In this document: piece by piece, positions 43,952 through 52,632 of the stretch
Numbering within the stretch: position 1 is the first letter of the stretch
Layout: every line of letters begins with the position of its first letter
Source of the DNA: JANQMY01 sp965228775
GTDB taxonomy: Bacteria > Pseudomonadota > Alphaproteobacteria > JANQMY01
Direction of reading: 5' to 3'
Assembly (NCBI GenBank): GCA_965228775.1
Contig: OZ245840.1
Span: 4,402,001 to 4,466,000, forward strand
DNA length: 64,000 bases
Notes under the pieces: model-generated
What the model saw: the letters and a program-made list of their open reading frames with translations, nothing else
Databases searched by the model: none
What the model was told of the DNA's origin: nothing
Position numbers and translations under genes: made by a program

Positions 43952-45016
43952 TTAACTAAGGTAAATCTGTCCGGCCGGTCCGTCAGTGACTTCGCCGATA
44001 TGCCAGCATGGTTCGACTGCGGTTTTGAAGGCCTCAATCACGTCCGACGCGCTTGCGGGATCAAGGGCAACCAGCAATCCGCCGGAGGTTTGCGGATCGA
44101 AGGCAACGGTTTCTTGAGCATCAGTGACGCCACCGCCGCGTTCGAACCATTGGCCGAAATAGTCTTTGTTGCGGCCCGCGCCGCCGGGGGCCACGCCTTT
44201 TTCGGCCAGATCGCCCGCGCCGCCAAGCAGCGGGATTTTGCTGTACTCGAAGGCAAGCGCCACGCCGGATTGATCGGCCATTTCGTGACCATGTCCCGCC
44301 AGAGAAAAGCCGGTGATGTCCGTCACGGCGTTGATTGTTCCGGGAGCGGTGGCCCGTAGGATCTTGGCGGCACCCGCATTCAGGCGCGCCATGCTGGCCA
44401 CGGCTTCTTCCGTGTCCCGCTCTTCAATTTTGCTTTGTTTGAGCGCCGTGGTGATGATGCCGGTGCCGATGGGTTTTGTGAGAATTAATTGATCGCCAGG
44501 CTTTGCGCCTTCATTGGCGAAAGCTTCCGCCTTGTTCAGCACACCCATGACTGCAAGACCGTATTTGGGTTCTTCGTCGAAGGTGGTGTGGCCGCCTGCA
44601 ATGGCAGCACCCGATTCACGCACCTTGTCGGCGCCCCCGCGGAAGATCTCATTCAGAATCTCAAGGTCGAGTGTCTTTGGAAAACCCGCCAGGTTCAGCG
44701 CAAGCTTGGGCTCAGCGCCCATGGCATAAATGTCGGACAGTGCGTTGGCGGCGGCAATGGCGCCAAACTGGTAGGGGTCATCCACCACTGGCGCAAAGAA
44801 ATCCGCCGTTGCCACCATCGACAAATCGTCGGTCAGTTTCAGCACAGCAGCATCGTCCGGTGAGCTGAGCCCCCTCAGCACATCGGGAAAATCCGCCTGC
44901 GGAAATATATCTTTTAACGGCCGCAAAACTTGCGACAACTGCCCAGGTCCGAGCTTACCGGCTCAACCAGCAGACACAGCGTACTGCGTCAGCCGGACCT
45001 TATCTGTGTCCGCCAT
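43952..45016 (-). CDS. selD: Selenide, water dikinase SelD, itself a selenoprotein
   Basis: SelD makes selenophosphate from selenide and ATP. A start at 44938 (TTG) would omit the catalytic N-terminus. Reading from the ATG at 45016 through an in-frame TGA at 44965-44963 restores it: MADTDKVRLTQYAVSAG-U-AGKL. Sec18 sits at the position of E. coli Cys17, and the essential Lys follows three residues later (UAGK against CGCK). The second Cys of the usual C-G-C is not present. The rest is normal (DDAAVL, IYAMGAEP, GGHTTFDEEP, DITGFSLAGHGHEM). Full length 354 residues. Confidence 0.95.
44941..44954 (-). promoter_or_regulatory. SECIS hairpin of selD
   Basis: GCTC pairs with GGGC (one G-U) around loop GGACCT, starting 8 nt after the UGA. 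Short, but the first loop base is G, as in bacterial SECIS elements. Confidence 0.45.
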
Positions 45017-45106
45017 CGCGAGGCTTTTTCCTTTCTCAAAAAATCACGGGTTTCTTTCTAGCCAATGGCTGTGACATAGTCCAATCCACAATTTTGTGTT
45101 TGCAAC

Positions 45107-45179
45107 GCCAGCCCGCTCCCCCTCCCAACCACCCGCCAGGGTACCGTATCCGGGTGGTTGGGAGGGGGAGTGGGATGGT
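45107..45179. repeat. Intergenic long palindrome, copy 3
   Basis: Arms with CCCGCTCCCCCTCCCAACCA and TGGTTGGGAGGGGGAGTGGG around a core with GGGTACC. It lies between the divergent selD and tRNA-Sec genes. Confidence 0.85.
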
Positions 45180-45231
45180 TAAGCCCTCTCAAAATTCGAT
45201 GGGGTCGAATTTTGAGTTAGCCATTTTATAT

Positions 45232-45325
45232 GGAGGCGAATGGAGTCTGGTGGCTTCCCTGGTCTTCAAAACCAGTGACACGCAGCCATGCGTGTGGTGG
45301 GTTCGATTCCCATCCGCCTCCGCCA
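45232..45325 (+). tRNA. selC: Selenocysteine tRNA, anticodon TCA
   Basis: 94 nt including an encoded CCA. Acceptor GGAGGCG pairs with CGCCTCC, discriminator G. Anticodon arm CTGGT-CTTCAAA-ACCAG puts TCA at 45266-45268, which reads UGA. A long variable arm (ACACGCA/TGCGTGT) and TTCGATT loop are as expected for tRNA-Sec. It is divergent from selD and upstream of four rightward genes, three of them selenoproteins. Confidence 0.97.
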
Positions 45326-45504
45326 ACCTTTGCGGCTTATCGAGCGAAGCAAGACTAGCGAGAAGGCTGTCCCGCCGAAGTCCTTTACGACGAAGGCGGG
45401 CCCGATGCTGCGTCAGCTCGGCGGGCCGCAAGGGGCAAATTTGAACCATCGCTACACAATTGCATTACTTGCCAGAAAAGCCCCGGCACGCTTAAGATCG
45501 TGCG

Positions 45505-46293
45505 ATGGCTGAACAAATTCTGACATTTCTTTGGAACCCCTGCGTCACCCTGGGCTTGGCCATGGTGCTCGTGATCGGCCGGATGGCGCTCTACTTCAAT
45601 CGCCTCCTGGTTCAGAAGAAAGGGTTCAGCAGGCGGCCGGTGCTGAGCGAGCTCTCAGTCTTGATCGGTTTTCTGCTGGCCATGTGGACGTTGATCCTGT
45701 CTCCCGGCTGGATTGTTGGAACTTTCGCGGCGATCACCGTGATCCTGGGCGGCTTCGTTCTCTATCTTTTTTCGCAGAATGGGGTCCCCAAAGGTATTGG
45801 CGTCAGTGTCGGCGGTCCGGCACTTGCCTTTACGGCACCGGACGGCGCAGGTGGCACTTTTTCCTACGCACCAGGGCAAAATGACCCGCTGCTGCTCAAA
45901 TTCTACCGGGGCCATTGGTGACCTTACTGTGTCGCTGAGTTGCAGCGATGGGAAGACTTGCAGGATGATTTCGACGCTTTAGGCGTGAAGATGGTGGCGA
46001 TCAGCCCGAATACGGTCGAACAAGCAGGCTGGATGAACTCCAAACATGGCTTGTCTATGGTTCAGCTTGCGGATCCGGACCTTGAGGTGATCAAGGCTTA
46101 CGGTGTTGAACACCCAAATGCCATGGCTGGCGATCCCCGCGACGACCGCGGCATGCGCCGTGCGCTGGCCATTCCCACCACCATTCTTACGGACGGTTCC
46201 GGAACGATCCGCTGGATCGACCAGTCTACTGATTATAGAGTACGGTCGGACGGGAAACGCGTCCTGGCGGCCGTCAAGAAGGCCCTCAAATAA
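45505..46293 (+). CDS. Membrane-anchored selenocysteine peroxiredoxin-like protein
   Basis: 262 residues with TGA at 45919-45921 read as Sec139 in GHW-U-PYC, parallel to the protein at 33.2 kb. The N-terminus differs: three predicted membrane segments (about 8-30, 50-69, 71-92) hold it in the inner membrane, followed by the thioredoxin-like domain. After the TGA the domain continues (MVAISPNTVEQAG, LAIPTTILTDGSG). A perfect SECIS hairpin follows the TGA. It likely reduces peroxides at the membrane. Orientation of the active site, cytoplasm or periplasm, is unclear. Confidence 0.92.
45932..45948 (+). promoter_or_regulatory. SECIS hairpin of the membrane selenoprotein
   Basis: Perfect 6-bp stem TCGCTG/CAGCGA with 5-nt loop AGTTG, 10 nt after the UGA. 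Confidence 0.65.
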
Positions 46294-46317
46294 AGACAAC
46301 AAACGGGGAGGTGGGCG

Positions 46318-47502
46318 ATGCCCAAGATTACCCAGGATCAAAGAGACGCCGGCATTCTGAGCCGGGTGAAGGAAGATTTTACGTCCTGCGCCGTACCGGT
46401 CCGTGATGATTTGGCCAATGCTCACGCGATGGTGCTGTCGCGTCTCGCACGGCCGGGAACCTGGTGGACTGGCGCGGAACGGATCGCCATCGCGGCAGAA
46501 GCGCGGGCCGCCAACACGTGTGCGTTCTGTGTGGAACGCAAACAGGCGCTCAGCCCCTATACGATAGAAGGGACGCACACCACGGACCCTTTGTCAGAAG
46601 GGGTCTTGTTTGAGCCGATGATCGGCATGATCCATATGATGGTGACCGATGTTACGCGCATCACCAAACAAGCCATTGATGATTTGTCCACATCGGGATT
46701 TACCCATGGCCACTATGTGGAAGCCTTGGGCATCGTGGTGGCGGTCCGCAGCATGGACCAAACCAATAAGGGCTTGGGTGTGCCGGTGCATGGTTTGCCA
46801 AGCCCGGTGGCCGGCGAACCTTCTCAGGCAAAACCGGGTCCGTTGGTGGAAGGCGAAGCTTTCGTGCCGATGCTTGCCCGGCAAGAGCCGGATGCGCCGG
46901 ACCAAGATTTGTGGGGCGGCGATTTCGCAAAGAGCATTCCGAATGTGGCGCGCGCGCTGAGTTTAGTGCCGGACGCTGTGCGCGATTGGTTCGAGCTTAG
47001 TGACGCGCAATACATTCCGGCCGGTAAGTTCGGCGCGGTCACGGAGGGACGAAATCTCTCACGCGCTCAAATCGAGCTTTTGGCGGCTCGGGTGTCGGCG
47101 CTCAACGATTGTTTTTACTGAACGACCGCGCATGCGATGTTGCTCCGTGTGAGCACACAGTCAGAAGGTGAAGAAGTCGACCTCAATGGTGTTGTTGAAG
47201 GCGCCGAAAATGTGGATGACCGATTGCCCGCAGGTAAGGAACTCACGGCATTTGCAGAAGCCGTGGTGGCGGATGATCCCGCCGTTCTCGATCAGGCACG
47301 AAGCGCTCTGTTGGCGGTGGTGACGCCCGCTGAATTCGTGGATGCCGCCGGTGTGGTTGGCAATTTTGAGCGCATGGTGCGGATCGCCGATGGTATCGGT
47401 ATCTCTCTTGATCCAAGCTTTGAGGACGTAACCTCCGACATGCGCGAAGATTTAGGCTTGAACAATTTCGCCTCGGCGGTCCATACCTTGGGTGCCCAAT
47501 AG
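46318..47502 (+). CDS. AhpD-like selenoprotein with two redox motifs
   Basis: 394 residues when the TGA at 47119-47121 is read as Sec268. The codons around it give NDC-FY-U-TTAH: Cys265-x-x-Sec268-x3-His272, exactly the C-x-x-C-x3-H active site of AhpD-type peroxidases with Sec in the second position. An earlier CAFC pair (Cys68, Cys71) in AANTCAFCVERK suggests a duplicated or paired carboxymuconolactone-decarboxylase/AhpD fold. The frame continues to 47502 (MLLRVSTQSEG onward). It lies 24 nt after the membrane selenoperoxiredoxin gene, so they may form one antioxidant unit. Usual annotation would split it in two. Confidence 0.9.
47129..47151 (+). promoter_or_regulatory. SECIS hairpin of the AhpD-like selenoprotein
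   Basis: CGCATG pairs with CGTGTG (with G-U pairs) around 11 nt, starting 7 nt after the UGA. Weaker than the others. Confidence 0.45.
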
Positions 47503-47525
47503 CTGTATCCAACAGGAACAAAAAT

Positions 47526-49112
47526 ATGGACGACGCGCTTCCTTCCTTTTCGCTCAATGATGCAGGGGGAAACCAATACAGTTTCCCAACCGGGCGGCCT
47601 TCGCTTGTCTGTTTCGTCAAAGAAGATTGTCCCACCTGCAATCTGGTGATGCCCGTGCTGGATGCGTTTCACCGCGCATGGGGCGACAAAGCCGACATTC
47701 TGGTACTCGGCCAAACGAAGGACGGCAATGCTGTTTTGAGCGAACGGCATGGATTGGCGGTTCCCATTCTTGATGAGTCCGCCTGCAAGGTGTCGTTCGA
47801 CTATGACATCGAAACCGTCCCAACGGTGGTTTGGGCAGATGGTGCCGGGGCGCAGCAAAAGCAGGTGATCGGATTTGCCCGCGAGGAATGGGAAGCGTTG
47901 GAGCGGGACGTGTCTGCAAGTCTTGGAGCAGGCGAAGCCGGCGTTGCATGGGGTGACCTGCCCGAATGGCGCCCGGGCTGCGGGTCGAAATCGGTCGATC
48001 CTATGGTCGCGGATCGATTGCGGGCAGAGGCCGACAACAGCCCCATCCGGGCCCGGAAGATCGAAATCGCCGAAGCTGACGACGAATTCGAGTTCATGTT
48101 CGACCAGGGTTTTTCCGATGGTCTTCCGCTTGTGCCGCCGACACCCGAACGGGTCTTGCGCATGCTGGACGGTACGCGGCGGGGTGCGCAAGAGGTCATT
48201 GCCGTCATGCCGCCTAATATGGGCGAAGTGACTGTTGAGAAAGTGGCCATCAACGCGGTGATGGCAGGGTGCAAACCCGAATACATGCCGGTCATCATCG
48301 CCGCCGTAGAAGCAGTGTGTACGGATGAGTTTAATATTCATGGTGTCAATGCCACCACCATGGGCGCAGCCCCGGTGATGATTATCAATGGGCCGATCCG
48401 CCACAAGCTGGATATGAATATGAAGTTGGGGGCGCTTGGCAATGGCAACCGCGCCAATGCCACCATTGGCAGAGCCGTGCGTCTGGTGGTCCGCAATGTT
48501 GGCGGCGCCAAGCCTGGCGGCACGGACAGGTCGACCCTGGGCAACCCGATGAAATTCACCATGTGCTTTGCGGAATGGGAAGAACGCAACCCTTGGGAGC
48601 CGCTTCATGTGGAGCGCGGCTTTAACAAAGACGACAATGTGGTCACGATCTTCGCCATGTCCAGCGGCCCGACGCTGATTGTGGATCAGGAATCTCGCAA
48701 GCCCGATCAGATGGCGGGCACGTTGGGGCTGGGCCTGGAAGGCGTTTGGCATCCGAAATATCACGGCTATCCCATCGACACGATCTTGGTGGTGTGCCCC
48801 GAACATGTGGATACACTGATGGTGGAGGGGGACTACACTAAGAAACGCCTCCGCGAACGCATCCAGGAAGTCACCAAACGCCCCTTGCGCGACATGGTGG
48901 GCAACGACATTTCCGGCGCAGGGCTAAAGCCCGAGGCGGCGGCGCAGATGTCCGAGGAGCAGCTTAATTCTCTCGTGCCGAAATATATGAGCGAAGAATA
49001 CATTCATATCGTGGTTGCCGGGTCTGATGCGGGCAAGTTTTCTGGCGCTTTCCATGGTTGGGCCACGGGGGAAATGGGGTCCATTTCCGTTTCGCGAAAA
49101 ATTGGCGATTAA
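47526..49112 (+). CDS. Thioredoxin-fold protein with a large uncharacterised C-terminal domain
   Basis: 528 residues. The first 130 form a thioredoxin-like domain with redox pair CPTC (FVKEDCPTCNLVMPVL) and cis-Pro region ETVPTVVW. Next comes WRPGCGSKS, a Cys-containing Gly-rich turn, and then about 370 residues I cannot assign (FMFDQGFSDGLPLVPPTPER, MPPNMGEVTVEK, NGNRANATIGRAVRLV, GTDRSTLGNP). It lies between the AhpD-like and UGSC selenoprotein genes, 23 and 64 nt away, so it probably works with them, perhaps as electron donor or partner; that is inference. Confidence 0.85.
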   Translation: MDDALPSFSLNDAGGNQYSFPTGRPSLVCFVKEDCPTCNLVMPVLDAFHRAWGDKADILVLGQTKDGNAVLSERHGLAVPILDESACKVSFDYDIETVPTVVWADGAGAQQKQVIGFAREEWEALERDVSASLGAGEAGVAWGDLPEWRPGCGSKSVDPMVADRLRAEADNSPIRARKIEIAEADDEFEFMFDQGFSDGLPLVPPTPERVLRMLDGTRRGAQEVIAVMPPNMGEVTVEKVAINAVMAGCKPEYMPVIIAAVEAVCTDEFNIHGVNATTMGAAPVMIINGPIRHKLDMNMKLGALGNGNRANATIGRAVRLVVRNVGGAKPGGTDRSTLGNPMKFTMCFAEWEERNPWEPLHVERGFNKDDNVVTIFAMSSGPTLIVDQESRKPDQMAGTLGLGLEGVWHPKYHGYPIDTILVVCPEHVDTLMVEGDYTKKRLRERIQEVTKRPLRDMVGNDISGAGLKPEAAAQMSEEQLNSLVPKYMSEEYIHIVVAGSDAGKFSGAFHGWATGEMGSISVSRKIGD

Positions 49113-49176
49113 CATTGGCGTTTTCGGCGCCCACTTGGCAAAATACCGACAGTGAAAATTAGAAAAGGAGAAAAGG

Positions 49177-49695
49177 ATGACAGTCATCCTTGACCCCACA
49201 AATGAAGCGGTGCCGGTGACCCGGCAAGTTACGCCGCGCTCCGGCGCTATCTCTGGCGTGGTTGGCTTGATGGATATCCGCAAGCCGCGCGGCGATGTTT
49301 ATCTCGATGCGCTTGAAGGCAAGCTCAAAGAGAAATTGCCGGGGATTGAAGTGAAGCGGTTCGCGAAGCCCACCTTCACAAAACCGTGTCCGGACGATTT
49401 GCGCCACGAGATCAAAAGGGAGTGCGACTTCGTTATCGAAGCCCTGGCCGATTGAGGATCTTGCACGACGTGCAGTTTGCACGACACGGTTTGGTTCGAA
49501 ATTCAGGGTGTTCCCTCAGTCTCCATCGCGTCCACAGAATTCGTCGACGCGGCAGACACACAAGCAACCGCATTGGGCATGAAAGACGCCCGGTGTGTCT
49601 TCGTTGAGCATCCCATCCAGGATGCGACCGATGATGAAATGCGCGCCAAGGCCGGCGACACGGTCGAGGCAGTGATCAAGGCGCTGACGGAGTAG
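49177..49695 (+). CDS. UGSC-family selenoprotein
   Basis: 172 residues with TGA at 49453-49455 read as Sec93, giving the family motif U-G-S-C followed by TTC. The N-terminal half has PRSGAISGVVGLMD and RHEIKRECDFVIEALAD; the C-terminal half (VPSVSIASTEF, ARCVFVEHPIQ) continues in the same frame. The family is known as UGSC (seleno)proteins; its reaction is not established. A perfect 6-bp SECIS hairpin with loop GTT follows the UGA. Last gene of the rightward selenium group. Confidence 0.93.
49469..49483 (+). promoter_or_regulatory. SECIS hairpin of the UGSC selenoprotein
   Basis: Perfect stem CGTGCA/TGCACG with 3-nt loop GTT, 13 nt after the UGA. The leading G of the loop fits SelB-binding hairpins. 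Confidence 0.7.
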
Positions 49696-49706
49696 GCAGA
49701 TAGCAG

Positions 49707-49845
49707 ATAGCGGCGCTGCTGGCGCCGCTATCCCTATGCGTCGTTCGCCGATTTAGTCGGCGAATCCATTGGTCAACGCGCACAGGAATCTGAAAATCAA
49801 CCCACGGCAGTCCGATGGTTGGATCCGCCGGTTAAACCGGCGGAT
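49707..49845. terminator. Three hairpins between convergent genes
   Basis: Perfect inverted repeats at 49707-49731 (ATAGCGGCGC), 49744-49764 (TTCGCCGA) and 49823-49845 (ATCCGCCGGTT). They separate the UGSC and SDR genes and probably stop transcription from both sides, though T-runs are poor. Confidence 0.55.
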
Positions 49846-49849
49846 GACC

Positions 49850-50917
49850 CTATTGTTTGGATGGTGGTTCCCATACGTTCTCAATCCGCCGGCAGAGATC
49901 GCTAAATCGTGGATCCGCCTGTAACTGATTGTACCAAGCGCTGACCCAATACTCTTCTTCTTCGCCTTTCGGTCCACCGCGATCCAAAATCTCGTTAATC
50001 GACGTATTCACGTAGCGCCACCAGTCCGGTTTCCGGCCATCAATGTCCGTGAAACCGTATTCCTTCGCCAGTTCCCAACTGGCATAAACGCCGCCGGATT
50101 TTTCCATCACATTTGGATCGGCGGCGAGGGCGGCCACGGCCCGCCCCACATAGCAAGGCGTTTCGGATTCGCTGAAGCCCAATTCTTTTTCTGCGGCATC
50201 TTGCCAATTGGCTTCGGTGACACCGAAAATATCGAGCATGGCTTCAGACCGAAGAAAACCGGGAGTGACGGCGACGGACGCAATCCCCTTCGGTTTCAGT
50301 TCGGCGGCAAGAGCGAAGGCAAGACGAATGGATTGGTTTTTCGCAAGATCGTAAAAGAAGGCACCTCTGTACCCCGCGTGATCGCCATCCGTGATGTCCA
50401 CAATCAGCCCATCCTCTTGCTCCATCATGAGCGGTATGCCTAGCCTTGCCGTAATAATGTGTGTACGGACGGCTGTGTCCAGCAGCTCAAGGCCTTTGTC
50501 GAGATCCGTTTCCCACACCGGCTTCCAATCCGAAAGTCCCTCACCGCCAATGTCGTTGACCAAAAGGTCGAGGCGGCCGAAATCTTTCTCTATGCGGTCG
50601 AACAGGTCGGTAACTTCAGCCACATTGCTGTGATCTGTTCGGATGGCAATGCCCGTGCCGCCTTCGCGGTCGACCAATTCCGCTGTCTCTTCGATTGTTT
50701 CCGGCCGGCCGATAGGCGAGGCCTCCTGACGGGTGCTGCGGCCCGTGCAGATGACGATCGCACCGGCCTCTCCCAACATTCGGGCGATGCCTCTTCCGGC
50801 GCCGCGCGTTGCGCCCGCAACGAGGGCAATCTTGTTTTCTAGCGGTTTGTCGTTTTGCATCTCTGGTTTGGATGTCGGTTTTTCTGGAGCGTTGGCGTGA
50901 GTATACCGCGTGCTCAT
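49850..50917 (-). CDS. SDR-family oxidoreductase
   Basis: 355 residues from the ATG at 50917, or 336 from the ATG at 50860 (MQNDKPLENK), which starts directly before the core and may be the true start. NAD(P)-binding GATRGAGRGIARML, the D-V-D strand region, and an active-site region VDITDGDHAGYRGAFFYDLAKNQS with Tyr-x-x-x-Lys. It carries a longer C-terminus than classical 250-residue SDRs. Substrate unknown. Confidence 0.9.
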   Translation of the reverse strand: MSTRYTHANAPEKPTSKPEMQNDKPLENKIALVAGATRGAGRGIARMLGEAGAIVICTGRSTRQEASPIGRPETIEETAELVDREGGTGIAIRTDHSNVAEVTDLFDRIEKDFGRLDLLVNDIGGEGLSDWKPVWETDLDKGLELLDTAVRTHIITARLGIPLMMEQEDGLIVDITDGDHAGYRGAFFYDLAKNQSIRLAFALAAELKPKGIASVAVTPGFLRSEAMLDIFGVTEANWQDAAEKELGFSESETPCYVGRAVAALAADPNVMEKSGGVYASWELAKEYGFTDIDGRKPDWWRYVNTSINEILDRGGPKGEEEEYWVSAWYNQLQADPRFSDLCRRIENVWEPPSKQ

Positions 50918-50939
50918 TTAGTAGGGCACCGCGTCTGCA

Positions 50940-51107
50940 TAACCTCCCCCTCGAGGGGAGGTCGAAAGATTGGTCGTTAGACCGATCTTTCGGGTGGGGG
51001 GATGGTTCGTTCGTTGATTTATGCGTTGGAGAAACTTGCTTACCCCCACCCGAAAAGCTCTTCTTGGAAGACCTTTTTCGACCTACTCACAAGGGGGAGG
51101 TGGGAGT
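50940..51107. repeat. Intergenic hairpin-rich repeat, CCTCCCCC type
   Basis: Two related stem structures: CCTCCCC/GGGGAGG near 50942-50960, and CGAAAGAT/ATCTTTCG nearby, then CCCCCACCCGAAAAG and a later GGGGGAGGTGGGAG. It resembles common dispersed alphaproteobacterial intergenic palindromes and differs from the four-copy family in this window. Confidence 0.5.
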
Positions 51108-51118
51108 ACACGTCGAGG

Positions 51119-51412
51119 TCAAGTGCGGTCTGGAAGCGAATAGAACTCAATGTGAAATTCGGCATCCGGCTCAAGTTTCACTTTGTGGACTTCGCACGGG
51201 AAGACCACCCCGCTTTCGCCCTTGTTAAGGCGCAGCGTTCCTTCAAGCGGATCACCAATGTCGAGATAAAGCGTTCCGGCATCCACGCAGATCATACCCC
51301 AGACGCCTGGTTTGGTGTCGTGGTTCCGTGTGAGCGCCGGGGGCACCGTCTGCGCGGTAAAGCGCTTAGTTTCCTTGTGTTTGATCGCGCCTTCGGGAAT
51401 TTGCCGGGTCAT
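51119..51412 (-). CDS. DUF1971 domain protein
   Basis: 97 residues forming one small cupin-like beta domain: VPPALTRNHDTKPGVWG, a GTLYLDIGD strand, and VVFPCEVHKVKLEPDAEFHIEF. The domain is found alone or at the N-terminus of TehB-type proteins and often sits beside NO- or tellurite-response genes. It overlaps the globin gene by four bases and shares its transcript and probable NsrR control. Confidence 0.88.
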   Translation of the reverse strand: MTRQIPEGAIKHKETKRFTAQTVPPALTRNHDTKPGVWGMICVDAGTLYLDIGDPLEGTLRLNKGESGVVFPCEVHKVKLEPDAEFHIEFYSLPDRT

Positions 51413-51834
51413 TGGGGTTTCTCGATCGGTAAGTAGAACATGCCGAGCTTAAGGCTTTCCGCGATGCGTTCCGCGCGGGTGATGAATATGTCCGCAATGT
51501 CCGGGGCCAGTTGGTCGTTGGCGGTCTCCCGGAAAAGGCTGAGCCAAATGTCAAAGTCTTCCGGCCGAACCTGTTTCAGCTTCAGATGCTTGACCATGGG
51601 CTTGCCTTTATACCGCCCGGTCATGCGCGTCACGGATGACCAGAAGTCATTCATCTTGGGGAGGTGTTCATCCCAATTATCGCCGATGACCGTGTCAAAG
51701 ATGGGTCCCAGCCTCTCATCCTTGCGCACCTTCTCGTAGAAGCGCGATACCAGTTGCGCGATCATCTCTTCCGAAATATCCGGATGAAGCGGCTGGCGCC
51801 TTGGATTGGCGGGAATGACTTCTATTGAGCTCAT
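51409..51834 (-). CDS. Group-III truncated haemoglobin
   Basis: 141 residues from the ATG at 51834 (MSSIEVIP), with GGTGA upstream. Group-III features: FYEKVRKD with B10 Tyr, GKPMVKHLKL with proximal His, and FDIWLSLF with the G8 Trp. Such globins are linked to microaerobic or NO metabolism. A palindrome of the NsrR type overlaps its upstream region, and nsrR and the alternative oxidase gene follow across the gap. Confidence 0.93.
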   Translation of the reverse strand: MSSIEVIPANPRRQPLHPDISEEMIAQLVSRFYEKVRKDERLGPIFDTVIGDNWDEHLPKMNDFWSSVTRMTGRYKGKPMVKHLKLKQVRPEDFDIWLSLFRETANDQLAPDIADIFITRAERIAESLKLGMFYLPIEKPQ

Positions 51835-51847
51835 GTTGGTCACCAAA

Positions 51848-51870
51848 AAAGTATTTTCGATACATGTTTA
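51848..51870. promoter_or_regulatory. NsrR-type operator candidate before the globin gene
   Basis: AAGTATTTTCGATACATGTTT on the top strand reads on the other strand as ATGTAT-CGAAA-ATACTT, the same layout as the palindrome in front of the oxidase gene. It is about 15 nt from the globin start, well placed to block expression. Confidence 0.6.
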
Positions 51871-51926
51871 TATAGAAGGTGGCTTTTTAATAATCAATAT
51901 CAAGAATACATCTTTTCTGTCGCAAC

Positions 51927-52000
51927 GCCTGCCCACTCCCCCTTCCCAACCACCCCGAGGGTACCCTTGCCGGGTGGTTGGGAAGGGGGAGTGGGCAGGC
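51927..52000. repeat. Intergenic long palindrome, copy 4
   Basis: Perfect outer arms GCCTGCCCACTCCCCCTTCC / GGAAGGGGGAGTGGGCAGGC with inner CCAACCACCC / GGGTGGTTGG and a GGGTACCC core. It lies between the globin and NsrR genes. Confidence 0.87.
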
Positions 52001-52060
52001 AAGGCAACAAAAAATAACGCACTCTTTGCAAAGACTTTCCTATTTTACGTGATACCCGCG

Positions 52061-52504
52061 TTAACCTGCCAGTTCCAGAATTGGCGCAATGCCGGGGCTT
52101 GTCTTCAGAACGTCGGCCAGGGTCTTTTTGTCGAGCACCTTCATAAAGGCCGCCAGCGCCTCGTCGATCATGCCAGCCAATCCGCACACTTGGGCGATGG
52201 GGCAGGTGTTAGTTTCCGGATCGAAGCATTCCACAAGGCGAAGGTCATCTTCGCATTTGCGCACCACGTCTCCGATGTTGATCTCCTTCGGGGGGCGGGC
52301 GAGGCGCATGCCCCCTTGGCGGCCACGGATGGTTTCGATGAAGCCTTCTTTGCCCAGATTGTGGACCACTTTCATCAAGTGATTTTCCGAAATGCCATAT
52401 CGTTCGGCAATCTCCTTAATTGTCGACAGATCGTCACCCTTGAGGCCCAAATACATCAGCACCCGTAAGGCGTAGTCGGTATAGCGGGTAAAGCGCATAG
52501 CCAT
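52061..52504 (-). CDS. nsrR: Rrf2-family regulator, NsrR-like nitric-oxide sensor
   Basis: 147 residues with the Rrf2 winged helix (RFTRYTDYALRVLMYL, IAERYGISENHLMKVVHNL) and the three cluster cysteines in ECFDPETNTCPIAQVCGL. NsrR holds an Fe-S cluster that is destroyed by NO, releasing its targets. Palindromes resembling NsrR sites lie in front of both neighbouring NO-linked genes. It diverges from the alternative oxidase gene. Confidence 0.9.
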   Translation of the reverse strand: MAMRFTRYTDYALRVLMYLGLKGDDLSTIKEIAERYGISENHLMKVVHNLGKEGFIETIRGRQGGMRLARPPKEINIGDVVRKCEDDLRLVECFDPETNTCPIAQVCGLAGMIDEALAAFMKVLDKKTLADVLKTSPGIAPILELAG

Positions 52505-52522
52505 GACTCCAATTTTTTCATA

Positions 52523-52590
52523 AAGATGTATTTCAGATATTGATTTAAATCAAGAGGGCCGCTATATAGATGTATATTGAATACATGTTT
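52523..52590. promoter_or_regulatory. Two NsrR-type sites between nsrR and aox
   Basis: A perfect palindrome ATGTAT-ATTGA-ATACAT lies at 52570-52586, 46 nt before the oxidase start. A second, weaker match AAGATGTATTTCAGATATTGA starts at 52523, next to the nsrR start. AAGATGYATTT is the known NsrR half-site. Confidence 0.7.
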
Positions 52591-52632
52591 AAGAAAATCT
52601 AGACCGCAAGTGATCATGCAGAGGTGAGAGAG

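Noticed and set aside
47526..49112. The thioredoxin-fold protein as a further selenoprotein.
   Set aside because: Its redox motifs are encoded by ordinary Cys codons and the frame has no internal TGA.
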